Assembly (NCBI RefSeq): GCF_001423405.1
Contig: NZ_LMNS01000001.1
Span: 625,384-689,383, forward strand
DNA from: Methylobacterium sp. Leaf123
GTDB lineage: Bacteria; Pseudomonadota; Alphaproteobacteria; Rhizobiales; Beijerinckiaceae
Length of the DNA: 64,000 nt
Reading direction: 5' to 3'
Both the position numbers and the translations under genes were made by a program. Positions 9,297 to 18,104 of the stretch are shown in pieces. The notes beneath the pieces are model-generated. The model did not search any database, was not told where the DNA came from, and worked only from the letters and a program-made list of their open reading frames with translations. Position 1 is the stretch's first letter; each line of letters opens with the position of its first letter.

Positions 9297-9345
9297 CCGG
9301 CCCCACCGCCGGTTCTGCCGCGGGCGGGCCCTGTCGCGCCTGCCC
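9296..9345 (+). other. Tandem hairpins between pufA and pufL
   Basis: The first stem is ACCGGC (9296-9301)/GCCGGT (9308-9313). The second is GGGCGGGC (9322-9329)/GCCTGCCC (9338-9345) with one G-U pair and an 8-base loop. There is no U-tract. In Rhodobacter hairpins at this place protect the pufBA message from 3' decay, which raises LH1 over reaction-centre subunits; the same role is inferred here. Confidence 0.7.
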
Positions 9346-9380
9346 CGGCCTCCTTCGTCCTCACCGCGGGGATTTCCGCC

Positions 9381-10205
9381 ATGGCGATGCTGAGCTTCGA
9401 GCGCAAATACCGGGTCCGCGGCGGCACTCTGCTGGGCGGAGACCTGTTCGATTTCTGGGTGGGGCCGTTCTACGTCGGCTTCTTCGGCGTCACGACGATC
9501 TTCTTCTCGGTGCTCGGCACCGCCCTGATCCTCTACGGCGCGGCCATCGGCCCGACCTGGAACATCTGGCAGATCAACATCGCGCCCCCCGACCTGAAAT
9601 ACGGGCTGGCCCTGGCGCCCCTGAAGGAAGGGGGCCTGTGGCAGATCATTACCTTCTGCGCGATCGGGTCGTTCGTGTCCTGGGCTTTGCGCGAGGTCGA
9701 GATCTGCCGCAAGCTCGGCATCGGCTACCATGTGCCGTTCGCCTTCTCGGTGGCGATCTTCGCCTACGTTTCGCTGGTGGTGGTCCGCCCGTTCCTGATG
9801 GGCGCCTGGGGCTATGGCTTCCCCTACGGCATCCTCTCCCATCTCGATTGGGTGTCGAACACCGGCTACCAGTATCTGCACTTCCACTACAATCCCGCGC
9901 ACATGCTCGCCGTGACGTTCTTCTTCACGACGACCTTCGCACTGGCGCTGCACGGCTCACTGATCCTGTCCTCGACCAATCCGGCCAAGGGCGAGACGGT
10001 GAAGACGCCCGAGCACGAGGACACCTATTTCCGCGACACGATCGGCTACTCGATCGGCACGCTGGGCATCCACCGGCTCGGCCTGTTCCTCGCGCTCTCC
10101 GCGGGATTCTGGAGCGCGGTCTGCATCGTCATCTCGGGCCCCTTCTGGACGCAAGGGTGGCCGGAATGGTGGGGCTGGTGGCTCAACCTGCCCGTGTGGC
10201 GGTGA
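9381..10205 (+). CDS. pufL: Photosynthetic reaction centre L subunit
   Basis: A 274-residue, five-helix L chain of the type II reaction centre. The N-terminus [26 protein letters not shown] and the late segments [10 protein letters not shown] and ALHGSLILS match the family; these histidine-bearing stretches ligate the special pair and the non-haem iron. The ATG follows a weak purine-rich leader. A 122-base gap separates it from pufM, longer than in most purple bacteria. Confidence 0.98.
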   Translation: MAMLSFERKYRVRGGTLLGGDLFDFWVGPFYVGFFGVTTIFFSVLGTALILYGAAIGPTWNIWQINIAPPDLKYGLALAPLKEGGLWQIITFCAIGSFVSWALREVEICRKLGIGYHVPFAFSVAIFAYVSLVVVRPFLMGAWGYGFPYGILSHLDWVSNTGYQYLHFHYNPAHMLAVTFFFTTTFALALHGSLILSSTNPAKGETVKTPEHEDTYFRDTIGYSIGTLGIHRLGLFLALSAGFWSAVCIVISGPFWTQGWPEWWGWWLNLPVWR

Positions 10206-10327
10206 ACCGGATCGCCGCCCGGCATCCGCGCCGGCCGGCCTGAAGCGCAGGTTCGATCTTCGGGGCTCGGGGATCTCCGCCGACGGCGTGAGCCTCGAAC
10301 GGCCGCAGGTCCATGGAGGGAGACGCC

Positions 10328-11305
10328 GTGGCCTATTATCAGAACATCTTCACGCAGGTGCAGGTCCGCCCGGTCGAGCCGGAATACGGCATCCCGATCT
10401 CGTCCGACGCCCGCATCGGCAAGCCGTTCAACAGCTACCTGTTCGGGCTGATCGGCAACAGCCAGGTCGGGCCGATCTACGGCGGCTATCTCGGCGCCTT
10501 GTCCTTCGCCTGCGGCCTGATCGCCTTCGAGATCATCGGCCTCAACATGTGGGCCAGCGTGAACTGGGATCCGATCCAGTTCGTCCGCCAGCTCCCCTGG
10601 CTGGCCCTCGAACCGCCGCTGCCGAAATACGGGCTCAAGGTGCTGCCCCCGCTCAACGAGGGCGGATGGTGGCTGATCGCGGGCTTCTTCCTCACCGCCT
10701 CGATCCTGCTCTGGTGGGTGCGCATGTATCGCCGCGCCCGCGCGCTCGGGCTCGGGTCGCACACGCCCTGGGCCTTCGCCGCCGCGATCTGGCTCTATCT
10801 CGTGCTCGGCTTCATCCGCCCGGTTCTGATGGGATCTTGGAGCGAGGCCGTGCCCTTCGGCATCTTCCCGCATCTCGATTGGACCGCCGCATTCTCGCTG
10901 CGCTACGGCAACCTGTTCTACAACCCGTTCCACATGCTCTCGATCGTCTTCCTCTATGGGTCGACGCTGCTCTTCGCGATGCATGGGGCGACGATCCTGG
11001 CCACCAGCCGCTACGGCGCCGAGCGTGAGATCGACCAGATCGTCGATCGCGGCACCGCCACCGAGCGCGCCGCCCTGTTCTGGCGCTGGACCATGGGCTT
11101 CAACGCCACGATGGAATCGATCCACCGCTGGGCGTGGTGGTTCGCGGTGCTGACGACGATCACCGGCGGCATCGGTATCCTGCTCACCGGCACCGTGGTC
11201 GACAATTGGTACCTCTGGGCGGTCAAGCACGGCGTCGCACCGTCCTACCCGCAGATCTACGGCCCGATCACCGACCCGCTCGCGACGCCAGGGGGGGCGC
11301 CATGA
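10328..11305 (+). CDS. pufM: Photosynthetic reaction centre M subunit
   Basis: A 325-residue M chain. The GTG at 10328 is preferred over the ATG at 10313 because GGAGGGAGA lies between them and because translation from GTG gives the family start (M)[22 protein letters not shown] and AMHGATILA carry conserved histidines for the special pair and iron, and [11 protein letters not shown] is the late conserved helix. It has a C-terminal extension past the last helix, as in species with a bound tetraheme cytochrome. The stop overlaps the pufC start (ATGA). Confidence 0.97.
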   Translation: MAYYQNIFTQVQVRPVEPEYGIPISSDARIGKPFNSYLFGLIGNSQVGPIYGGYLGALSFACGLIAFEIIGLNMWASVNWDPIQFVRQLPWLALEPPLPKYGLKVLPPLNEGGWWLIAGFFLTASILLWWVRMYRRARALGLGSHTPWAFAAAIWLYLVLGFIRPVLMGSWSEAVPFGIFPHLDWTAAFSLRYGNLFYNPFHMLSIVFLYGSTLLFAMHGATILATSRYGAEREIDQIVDRGTATERAALFWRWTMGFNATMESIHRWAWWFAVLTTITGGIGILLTGTVVDNWYLWAVKHGVAPSYPQIYGPITDPLATPGGAP

Positions 11306-12405
11306 AGACTCTGCTCGTCGTCGCGGGCGCGGTCGTCGCCCTGTTCCTCACCATCGCCCAGTTCGGCACCGCGGGCTGGACGAGGCCGCCGATCCTCGCC
11401 CAGCAGCACGGCTTCCGCGGCACGGGCATGGATCAGATCCAGACCAAGGCCGGCGCGGCGGCCCTGAAGGCCGCCAACATCCCGCCCGCCCCGGCCGATC
11501 CGGTCGAGGCCGGCACCGACAAGGCCGGCGCGGTCTACGAGAACGTGAAGGTTCTGAAGGATCTCAGCGTCGAGGAATTCAACCGCCTGATGGTCTCGAT
11601 GACGGAATGGGTCAGCCCGGAGCAGGGCTGCACCTACTGCCACAACACCGAGAACATGGCCGACGACAGCCTCTACCAGAAGCAGGTCGCCCGGCGGATG
11701 ATCCAGATGGTGCAGCATATCAACACCACTTGGAAGGAGAAGCATGTCGGCGAGGCGGGGGTGAACTGCTACACCTGCCACCGCGGAAAGCCCGTGCCGG
11801 CGCAGATCTGGTTCCAGAATCCGGGGCCGAACTACAAGACCGGCTTCATCGCCCGCAACAACGGGCAGAACATGGCCTCGCCCTCCGTCGGCCTCGCCTC
11901 TTTGCCCTACGACACGCTGAGCGAATTCTTCGGTAAGAAGGACGCCGACGAGAACCTCATCCGCGTCAACGCGACGACGGCCCTGCCGGAGAGCAAGGGC
12001 AAGCCGATCCAGGCCGCCGAGCGGACCTACGGCCTGATGATGCACATGTCGTCGTCGCTCGGCGTGAATTGCACCTACTGCCACAACACCCGGGCGGTCT
12101 CGAACTGGTCGCAGAGCACGCCGCAGCGCACCCTGGCGTGGCACGCGATCCGGATGGTGCGCGATCTCAACGGCAACTACATCGAGCCGCTGACGACGAC
12201 CTTCCCGGCCAACCGCCTCGGTCCCACCGGTGATGCGCCCAAGCTGAACTGCGCCACCTGCCACAATGGCCAGAGCAAACCGCTGGCGGGTGCCCACGTC
12301 ATCGAGACCTACCCGGAACTGGCACGGACGACGGCCGAGATGGCCGAGGTGCCGCCGGCTCCGGCAACGCCCGAGCCGGAGGCGCCCGCGTCACCGCCGC
12401 AATAG
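11302..12405 (+). CDS. pufC: Reaction-centre tetraheme cytochrome c subunit PufC
   Basis: A 367-residue protein with an N-terminal membrane anchor (about residues 4-20) and four CxxCH haem sites at 110-114, 156-160, 257-261 and 317-321. It sits on the periplasmic face of the reaction centre and re-reduces the photo-oxidised special pair. The C-terminus is a Pro/Ala/Glu-rich tail. No cysteine follows the hydrophobic stretch, so it looks helix-anchored rather than lipidated. It is the last gene of the superoperon and is followed by a strong terminator. Confidence 0.97.
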   Translation: MKTLLVVAGAVVALFLTIAQFGTAGWTRPPILAQQHGFRGTGMDQIQTKAGAAALKAANIPPAPADPVEAGTDKAGAVYENVKVLKDLSVEEFNRLMVSMTEWVSPEQGCTYCHNTENMADDSLYQKQVARRMIQMVQHINTTWKEKHVGEAGVNCYTCHRGKPVPAQIWFQNPGPNYKTGFIARNNGQNMASPSVGLASLPYDTLSEFFGKKDADENLIRVNATTALPESKGKPIQAAERTYGLMMHMSSSLGVNCTYCHNTRAVSNWSQSTPQRTLAWHAIRMVRDLNGNYIEPLTTTFPANRLGPTGDAPKLNCATCHNGQSKPLAGAHVIETYPELARTTAEMAEVPPAPATPEPEAPASPPQ

Positions 12406-12446
12406 CCGGCCGCTCCCCCGTCCAGGGTTTAGCGTATCGGGAAGCG

Positions 12447-12480
12447 AAAAACCGCCGGTCCATTGGGCCGGCGGTTTTTT
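12447..12480 (+). terminator. Rho-independent terminator of the puf superoperon
   Basis: AAAAACCGCCGG pairs with CCGGCGGTTTTTT around a 9-base loop, giving a GC-rich stem with a T6 tail about 40 bp after the pufC stop. The A-run on the left also makes it usable from the other side. Confidence 0.93.
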
Positions 12481-12806
12481 CGTTCGAGGCACCGCGCCGG
12501 AGATCCAGTCGGTGACGGGCTACATCTCGCGATTTCGCTTTCGGGTCCGGCAAATATTGGTCCGGGTCGTGCCGTGAAGTCGCGGAATATTCGCACCGGA
12601 GCCCATTCGGCCAATGCATCGGCGGGGCGATCGCCGCTTAAGAATATGTTCAATATATCGATAGATCGAAAGGCGTAACCCGTTCTGATTAGTGTTCTTA
12701 TGCTGAAATTTGGTCGCATTTTTAAGTATCAAGACGCTCACTTGGCAGGGGTCGCGTGGCGGTCGGAATGGCGGCGAATCCGGACCGCGGGCAATCGAGG
12801 GTGACA
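12481..12806. other. AT-richer gap before the type I secretion genes
   Basis: No credible gene is present. Bases 12640-12735 are clearly AT-richer than the surroundings and probably hold the promoter of the exporter. GGTCCGG occurs twice within about 20 bp near 12545-12565. I cannot assign a specific promoter or operator. Confidence 0.4.
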
Positions 12807-14570
12807 ATGGTGAACGATAGGCGCGACAAGAATGAGATCGCCGCCGCCTTGGCGCGGTGCAAGACGGCCTTCATCGGCGTGGCCGTGATGAGCGGGCTGG
12901 TGAACATTCTCTATCTCACCGGCTCGTTCTTCATGCTCGAAGTCTACGACCGGGTGATCCCGAGCCGCTCCGTGCCGACCCTGATCGGCCTCGCGGCCCT
13001 CGCGCTCGTGCTCTACGCCTTCCAGGGCGTGCTCGAAGCCCTCCGCGGCCGCATCCTCGCCCGCGTCGGCGCGGCGCTGGACGAGGCGCTGAGCGGGCGG
13101 GTGTTCGATCTTGTCGTGCGTGCCCCGCTCAAGGGCGCGAACCAGGGCGACGGCCTTCTGCCCCTGCGCGATCTCGACCAGATCCGCGCGTTCCTGTCCG
13201 GCTCTGGCCCCTCCGCCTTCTTCGACCTGCCCTGGATGCCGGTCTACCTGCTGATCTGCTTCCTGTTTCACCCGCTGATCGGCGTCGCCGCCCTCGTCGG
13301 CATGGGCATCCTCGCCGCCTTGACCTTCCTCACCGACCGGGCCAGCAAGGGCCCGACGCGGGCCGCGACCGGCCATGGCATGCGCCGCAACGCGCTCGCC
13401 GAAGCCGGCCGCCGCAACGCCGAGGTGCTGGCGGCCATGGGCATGCAGGAGCGCCTCGCCGCCCGCTGGGCCGGGGCCAACCGCGAATACATGGAGGCGC
13501 ATCAGGCCGTGTCGGATGCCGGAAGCAGCTTCGGCGCCGGCTCCAAGGTGTTCCGCATGGCGCTGCAATCGGGCGTGCTCGCCCTCGGCGCCTGGCTCGT
13601 CATCCACAACGAGGCCAGCGCCGGCATCATCATCGCCAGCTCGATCCTCGTCTCCCGCGCCCTGGCGCCAGCGGAACTCACCATCGCCAACTGGAAAGGC
13701 TTTGTCGCCGCGCGCCAGAGCTGGCACCGGCTGTCGGAGCTGCTGGCCCGGCTGCCGCAGGGCGAGCAGCCGCACGCCCTGCCGGCGCCCACTGAGACCA
13801 TCACCGTCGAGGCCGCCAGCATCGCCCCACCCGGCACGCCGCGCCTCGTGGTGCAGGATGTCAGCTTCGGCCTCCGGGCGGGGCAGGGGCTCGGCATCAT
13901 CGGCCCCTCGGCTTCCGGCAAGTCCTCGCTGGTGCGCGCCCTCGTCGGCGTCTGGCCGCCGATCCGCGGCAAGATCCGGTTCGACGGCGCGGCGCTCGAT
14001 CAGTGGACCAGCGGCGACCTCGGCCCGCATATCGGCTTCCTGCCGCAGGAGGTCGAACTCTTCGCCGGCACGGTGGCCGAGAACATCGCCCGCTTCGAGC
14101 CGGGCGCATCGGCCGAGGCGGTCATCGCGGCGGCCAAGGCGGCCGGCGTGCACGAGCTGATCCTGCGGCTGCCGGAGGGCTACGACACCCGCATCGGCGA
14201 GGGCGGTTCCGGCCTCTCCGCCGGGCAGCGCCAGCGGGTCGGGCTCGCCCGCGCCCTCTACCGCGAGCCGTTCCTCGTGGTGCTCGACGAGCCCAACGCC
14301 AACCTCGACAGCGAGGGCGAGAACGCCCTGACGCAGGCGATCCTCGGCGTGCGGCGGCGCGGCGGCATCTGCGTCGTCGTCGCCCACCGGCCGAGCGCGC
14401 TCGCCGCCCTCGACCTGATCCTGATGATGGCCGACGGCCGCGCCCAGGCCTTCGGGCCCAAGGACGAGATCCTCAAGCGCGTGCTGCGCCCGGCACCGGC
14501 CCCCGTGCCGGTCGCCGCCGAGGCCGCCGCTCCGCAAGTCGCCGCGCCTTCGATCCGTGAGAGTGCCTGA
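12807..14570 (+). CDS. Type I secretion permease/ATPase (PrtD/HlyB-like ABC exporter)
   Basis: The protein is 587 residues. The N-terminal ABC transmembrane domain (about 15-300) starts with the PrtD-type helix and GSFFMLEVYDRVIPS; the ATPase has Walker A GPSASGKS at 366-373, signature LSAGQ, Walker B VVLDEP and an H-loop VVVAHRP. There is no N-terminal C39 peptidase domain, so the substrate should carry an uncleaved C-terminal signal, as RTX proteins do. The ATG at 12807 follows GAGGG by five bases; GTG 12756 and ATG 12768 are upstream alternatives. It overlaps the HlyD gene by one base. No RTX substrate or TolC is adjacent. Confidence 0.92.
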   Translation: MVNDRRDKNEIAAALARCKTAFIGVAVMSGLVNILYLTGSFFMLEVYDRVIPSRSVPTLIGLAALALVLYAFQGVLEALRGRILARVGAALDEALSGRVFDLVVRAPLKGANQGDGLLPLRDLDQIRAFLSGSGPSAFFDLPWMPVYLLICFLFHPLIGVAALVGMGILAALTFLTDRASKGPTRAATGHGMRRNALAEAGRRNAEVLAAMGMQERLAARWAGANREYMEAHQAVSDAGSSFGAGSKVFRMALQSGVLALGAWLVIHNEASAGIIIASSILVSRALAPAELTIANWKGFVAARQSWHRLSELLARLPQGEQPHALPAPTETITVEAASIAPPGTPRLVVQDVSFGLRAGQGLGIIGPSASGKSSLVRALVGVWPPIRGKIRFDGAALDQWTSGDLGPHIGFLPQEVELFAGTVAENIARFEPGASAEAVIAAAKAAGVHELILRLPEGYDTRIGEGGSGLSAGQRQRVGLARALYREPFLVVLDEPNANLDSEGENALTQAILGVRRRGGICVVVAHRPSALAALDLILMMADGRAQAFGPKDEILKRVLRPAPAPVPVAAEAAAPQVAAPSIRESA

Positions 14571-15916
14571 TGTCCGCGACCCTCGCCCCCCTCAACGGTC
14601 TCCCCCCGGCGCTGCCGCGGCCCGTCGCCCACGGCTCGATCCGCAGCCACCTCACCGTCGCGCTCGGCCTTTCCCTCGCCCTCGTTCTCGGTGTCGGCGG
14701 CTGGGCCACCTTCACCGAGATCTCGGCCGCGGTGATCGCGCCGGGCCAGCTCGTGGTCGAGACCGACGTGAAGAAGGTGCAGCACCCCACCGGCGGCGTC
14801 GTCGGCCAGCTCCTGGCGCGTGAGGGCCAGCGGGTCGCCGCCGGCGACGTGCTGATCCGCCTCGACGAGACCCAGACCCGGGCCAACCTCGACATCGTGC
14901 TCAAGGCCATGGACGAGTTGGCCGCCCGCCGAGCCCGCGACGAGGCCGAGCGCGACGGGCTCAAGACCATCACCTTCCCGCCCGACCTCGTCGCCCGCAT
15001 CGATGACGACCCGAGCGTCGCCCGGCTGATCGACGGCGAATCGCGCCTGTTCGCCGCCCGCGTCGCCGGCCGTGAAGGCCAGAAGGCGCAGTTGCGCGAG
15101 CGCATCGACCAGCTCCGCCAGGAGATCGCCGGGCTCACCAAACAGGCCGAGGCCAAGGATCGCGAGATCGGGCTGATCGGCCACGAGCTGACCGGCGTGC
15201 GCGACCTCTACGCCAAGAACCTCGTGCCGCTCTCGCGCGTCACCGCCTTGGAGCGCGACGCCGCCCGCCTGGAGGGCGAGCGCGGCCAGCTCGTCGCCTC
15301 GACGGCCTCGGCGCGCGGCAAGATCGCGGAGACCGAGCTGCAGATTATTCAGATCGACGGCGAGATGCGCACGGAGACCGGCAAGGATCTGGCCGAAATC
15401 CGCGGCAAGTGGTCGGAGCTGCGCGAGAAGCGGGTGGCGGCGGAGGACCAGCTCAAGCGGGTCGAGCTGCGCGCGCCGCAGGACGGCTTCGTGCACCAGA
15501 TGAGCGTGCACACGGTCGGCGGCCTCGTGGTCCCGAGCGAGCCGGCGATGCTGATCGTCCCGGCCTCCGATCAGCTCCTCGTCGAGGTGCGGGTGCAGCC
15601 GCAGGACATCGACAACGTGCGGGTCGGCCAGAAGGCGGTGCTGCGCTTCTCGGCCTTCAACACGCGCACGACGCCGGAGATCGACGGCGAGGTGGTGCGG
15701 GTCTCGGCGGACGTGACCCAGGACCCCAAGACCGGGCAGAGCTACTACACGGCGCGCATCCGCATCCGCGAGGATCAGAAGGAGCGCCTGAAGGGCCTGC
15801 GGCTGGTGCCGGGCATGCCGGTGGAGTCCTACACCCAGATCGGCGAGCGCTCGGTCCTGTCCTATCTCACGCGGCCTCTGACCGATCAGATTGCAAAAGC
15901 GTGGCGGGAGCGCTGA
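14570..15916 (+). CDS. HlyD-family type I secretion periplasmic adaptor
   Basis: A 448-residue membrane fusion protein with one N-terminal helix (about residues 26-46), a biotinyl-lipoyl-like segment (VIAPGQLVVETDVKKVQHPT), a long coiled-coil hairpin (about 100-270) and a second lipoyl half and beta-barrel. The C-terminal GLRLVPGMPVE is the conserved HlyD end motif. It bridges the ABC exporter and an outer-membrane TolC protein encoded elsewhere. The start overlaps the stop of the ATPase gene (TGATG), so they form one unit. Confidence 0.93.
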   Translation: MSATLAPLNGLPPALPRPVAHGSIRSHLTVALGLSLALVLGVGGWATFTEISAAVIAPGQLVVETDVKKVQHPTGGVVGQLLAREGQRVAAGDVLIRLDETQTRANLDIVLKAMDELAARRARDEAERDGLKTITFPPDLVARIDDDPSVARLIDGESRLFAARVAGREGQKAQLRERIDQLRQEIAGLTKQAEAKDREIGLIGHELTGVRDLYAKNLVPLSRVTALERDAARLEGERGQLVASTASARGKIAETELQIIQIDGEMRTETGKDLAEIRGKWSELREKRVAAEDQLKRVELRAPQDGFVHQMSVHTVGGLVVPSEPAMLIVPASDQLLVEVRVQPQDIDNVRVGQKAVLRFSAFNTRTTPEIDGEVVRVSADVTQDPKTGQSYYTARIRIREDQKERLKGLRLVPGMPVESYTQIGERSVLSYLTRPLTDQIAKAWRER

Positions 15917-15923
15917 TAATCTT

Positions 15924-16099
15924 GGGCGATCGCTTGAAGCGATCGCCCTGGCTCTTCGCCAGCCTCAAACGCCGGCGCCCGCCTCCGCGGGCTTAGGCTT
16001 CCGCTCCGCTCGATACTCTTCAGGACCGAAGTCCTGAAGAGCCCGCTCCGCGCGGCGCTCTTCGCGCCGCGAAGCCGCCCGCGGCTTCGAGCGATTGCC
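15924..16099. repeat. Mosaic palindromic element with nested hairpins
   Basis: Between hlyD and the bL36 gene there are six dyads in a row: 15924-15948 (GGGCGATCGCTT/AAGCGATCGCCC), 15948-15962 (CTGGC/GCCAG), 15977-15992 (GCCCGC/GCGGGC), 16016-16041 (11-bp perfect stem, CGAA loop), 16051-16071 (CGCGGCGC/GCGCCGCG) and 16070-16089 (CGAAGCCGC/GCGGCTTCG). The outer arms 15925-15940 and 16084-16099 also pair over 16 bp with two G-U pairs, so the whole segment can close on itself. It is probably a palindromic intergenic repeat; a structured RNA is the alternative. The first hairpin may also end the exporter transcript. Confidence 0.7.
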
Positions 16100-16251
16100 T
16101 GACCTTGCCTCACGGGCGGGTTGTCTGATAAGGCGACCGCCTCCCCGCGATGTCGCTGATGTCATCGCCGGAGCGTCCCCGTGGCGCTCCGTTCCCTCGA
16201 GACACATGAACAACAGGCGGCCGGTCTCGAATCCGTGCCGATGTGAGACCG

Positions 16252-16377
16252 ATGAAGATTCGCAACTCGCTCAAGTCTCTGCGCGGCCGTCACCGCGATA
16301 ACCAGCTCGTGCGCCGCAAGGGCCGCGTCTACGTCATCAACAAGACGCAGAAGCGCTTCAAGGCCCGCCAGGGCTGA
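16252..16377 (+). CDS. rpmJ: Ribosomal protein bL36, cysteine-free (YkgO-type)
   Basis: A 41-residue basic protein, [14 protein letters not shown] then [17 protein letters not shown] and KRFKARQG. It matches bL36 of the 50S subunit in the variant that lacks the zinc-binding Cys/His set, as in E. coli YkgO. In many bacteria the zinc-free form replaces the zinc form under zinc limitation; in alphaproteobacteria it is often the only copy. It is too short for usual ORF cut-offs. No Zur box was recognised upstream. Confidence 0.93.
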   Translation: MKIRNSLKSLRGRHRDNQLVRRKGRVYVINKTQKRFKARQG

Positions 16378-16454
16378 TCCCTCGGTGCCGCGATTCGCAC
16401 GCGGCACCGAAGCGCGTTGACGGGAGCCGGGTTCGGGGTGGAAGCTCCGAACCT

Positions 16455-17063
16455 ATGGACGCCCGCCGCACCCCACTCCTGACCGCCCTTTGCCTCGGCC
16501 TCGCGCTGGCAGGCAATGCGGCCACCGCCAGCCTCGCGGCGGGCGACAAGACCCGGCCGGAGAAGGAGCGCAAGGCGCATCCGCCGATCAGCCTCGACGA
16601 TCTCTATACCCGCCTCAAGCAGGCCGAGGACGAGACCGAGGCCAAGGCCGTCGCCACCCTGATCGAACGCCGTCTCGGCCGCTCCGGCAGCGCCACGGCC
16701 GACCTGCTGTCCGATCGTGCCCGGCAGGCGATGAGCGGCAACGACTTGCCGCTGGCCGTCGAACTGATGGACCGCTCCGTCGCCCTGGAGCCGAACTGGT
16801 CCGAGGGCTGGAGCCGGCGCGCCACCCTGTTCTGGCGCCTCTCCGACACCGCGACCGCCATCGCCGACCTCCAGCGCGCGCTTGTGCTGGAGCCGCGCCA
16901 CTTCGAAGCCTGGGCCGCGCTCGGCAAGCTCTATCTCGCCCAGGACGACAAGGGCCGTGCCCTCGACGCCTTCCGCCGGGCGGAGGCGCTCTACCCGCAA
17001 TGGGATGTGCTCAAGAAGGCGATCGAGCGGCTGACACCCGAAGTGCAGGGACGCGACCTCTGA
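16455..17063 (+). CDS. Exported tetratricopeptide-repeat protein
   Basis: A 202-residue protein with a likely Sec signal peptide (hydrophobic residues 8-28) and two to three TPR-like helical repeats in residues 95-190, for example ALELNxxxxxGWSRRATLFW-like and HFEAWAALGKLYLAQDD. It is probably a periplasmic scaffold; the partner is unknown. It lies 10 bases upstream of the alpha/beta hydrolase gene and is probably co-transcribed with it. Confidence 0.75.
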   Translation: MDARRTPLLTALCLGLALAGNAATASLAAGDKTRPEKERKAHPPISLDDLYTRLKQAEDETEAKAVATLIERRLGRSGSATADLLSDRARQAMSGNDLPLAVELMDRSVALEPNWSEGWSRRATLFWRLSDTATAIADLQRALVLEPRHFEAWAALGKLYLAQDDKGRALDAFRRAEALYPQWDVLKKAIERLTPEVQGRDL

Positions 17064-17073
17064 TTCGCCTCCC

Positions 17074-18069
17074 GTGAGCCTCGCGGAACCCCTCCGTTTC
17101 GCCGCCGGCCTATTGGCAACGGCCGTCGGTCTCGTCGCGCTATTGCTCCTTTGCGCGGCGGTAGCGACGCGGCTCATCGCGTGGCGCATCGAGGCGCGCT
17201 ATCCGGCCGCCGGCCGAAGTGTCGATGTCGAGGGGGGTCGGATCGCCTATCTCGAGGACGGGCCCGTGACGGGGGCGCGGGGCACGATCGTGCTGCTCCA
17301 CGGCGCCTCGGCGAACGCCTACGACCCGATGGAGGGCGTCGGCCGGCATCTCGCCCGATCCGGCTTTCGCGTGATCGCCTTCGATCGGCCGGGCTACGGC
17401 AACAGCGACCGAATCGGCGGCGTGGATGCCGCCTCACCGGCGTCTCAGGGGAGGGCGCTGGGACAGGCGCTCGATCGGCTCGGCACCGGTCGGGTGATCC
17501 TGCTCGGCCATTCCTGGTCCGGCGCGCTCGCCCTGCGGATGGCCCTCGACCGTTCGGAGCAGGTGGCAGGCCTCGTCCTCGTGGCACCCGTGGCGATGCC
17601 GTTTCCGGCGCGCCCGCTGCCCTGGTGGGCCCGAATCGCCTTGACGCCGCCGGTGACGTGGCTGCTCACGCAGACCGTCGCCGTCCCGATCGGCCTCTCC
17701 TACCTGCCCTCGCTCGCGAGAAGCGTGTTCAAACCGGAAGCAGCGGTCGAGAGCTATATCGCGGCGAGTCGGGCGCCGCTGATTCTGCGACCGGGCCCGG
17801 CGCTCGCCAACATCCAGGACATCGCCGGACTTCCCGCCGCGCTCGCCGAGCAGGCACCGCGCTACGAAACCGTCGCCGTGCCCGCCGTGATCGTGGCCGG
17901 CGAGGCCGATCCGGTCGTCCAGACCCGCTTGCAGACCGATCCACTGAGTCGGGCGATGCCGCAGGCCCGGCGCGTCGTGGTGCCGGGCGCCGGGCATATG
18001 CTGACCTACACCGCCCCCGACACGCTCGTGCGCGAGGTCGAGGCGTTAACGGTGGCGATCGCGCGGTAG
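17074..18069 (+). CDS. Alpha/beta-hydrolase, membrane-anchored
   Basis: The 331-residue protein starts with a membrane helix (about residues 8-33), followed by an alpha/beta-hydrolase fold. The oxyanion segment is LLHGASANA, the nucleophile elbow GHSWSG has S147, the acid is probably Asp in AGEADPV, and the histidine is in GAGHML. The substrate cannot be told from sequence; esterase, lipase-like or haloperoxidase-like activity are possible. GTG start. It ends convergently against pyruvate kinase with a hairpin between. Confidence 0.8.
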   Translation: MSLAEPLRFAAGLLATAVGLVALLLLCAAVATRLIAWRIEARYPAAGRSVDVEGGRIAYLEDGPVTGARGTIVLLHGASANAYDPMEGVGRHLARSGFRVIAFDRPGYGNSDRIGGVDAASPASQGRALGQALDRLGTGRVILLGHSWSGALALRMALDRSEQVAGLVLVAPVAMPFPARPLPWWARIALTPPVTWLLTQTVAVPIGLSYLPSLARSVFKPEAAVESYIAASRAPLILRPGPALANIQDIAGLPAALAEQAPRYETVAVPAVIVAGEADPVVQTRLQTDPLSRAMPQARRVVVPGAGHMLTYTAPDTLVREVEALTVAIAR

Positions 18070-18085
18070 AGTTTTCCGCGCGATC
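18057..18085. terminator. Stem-loop between convergent hydrolase and pyruvate kinase genes
   Basis: GATCGCGCGG and CCGCGCGATC form a perfect 10-bp stem with a 9-base loop that spans the hydrolase stop. It lies 20 bases from the pyruvate kinase stop on the other strand. There is no clear U-tract, so efficiency is uncertain. Confidence 0.5.
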
Positions 18086-18104
18086 ACGCTTCCGATCTCC
18101 GGGA

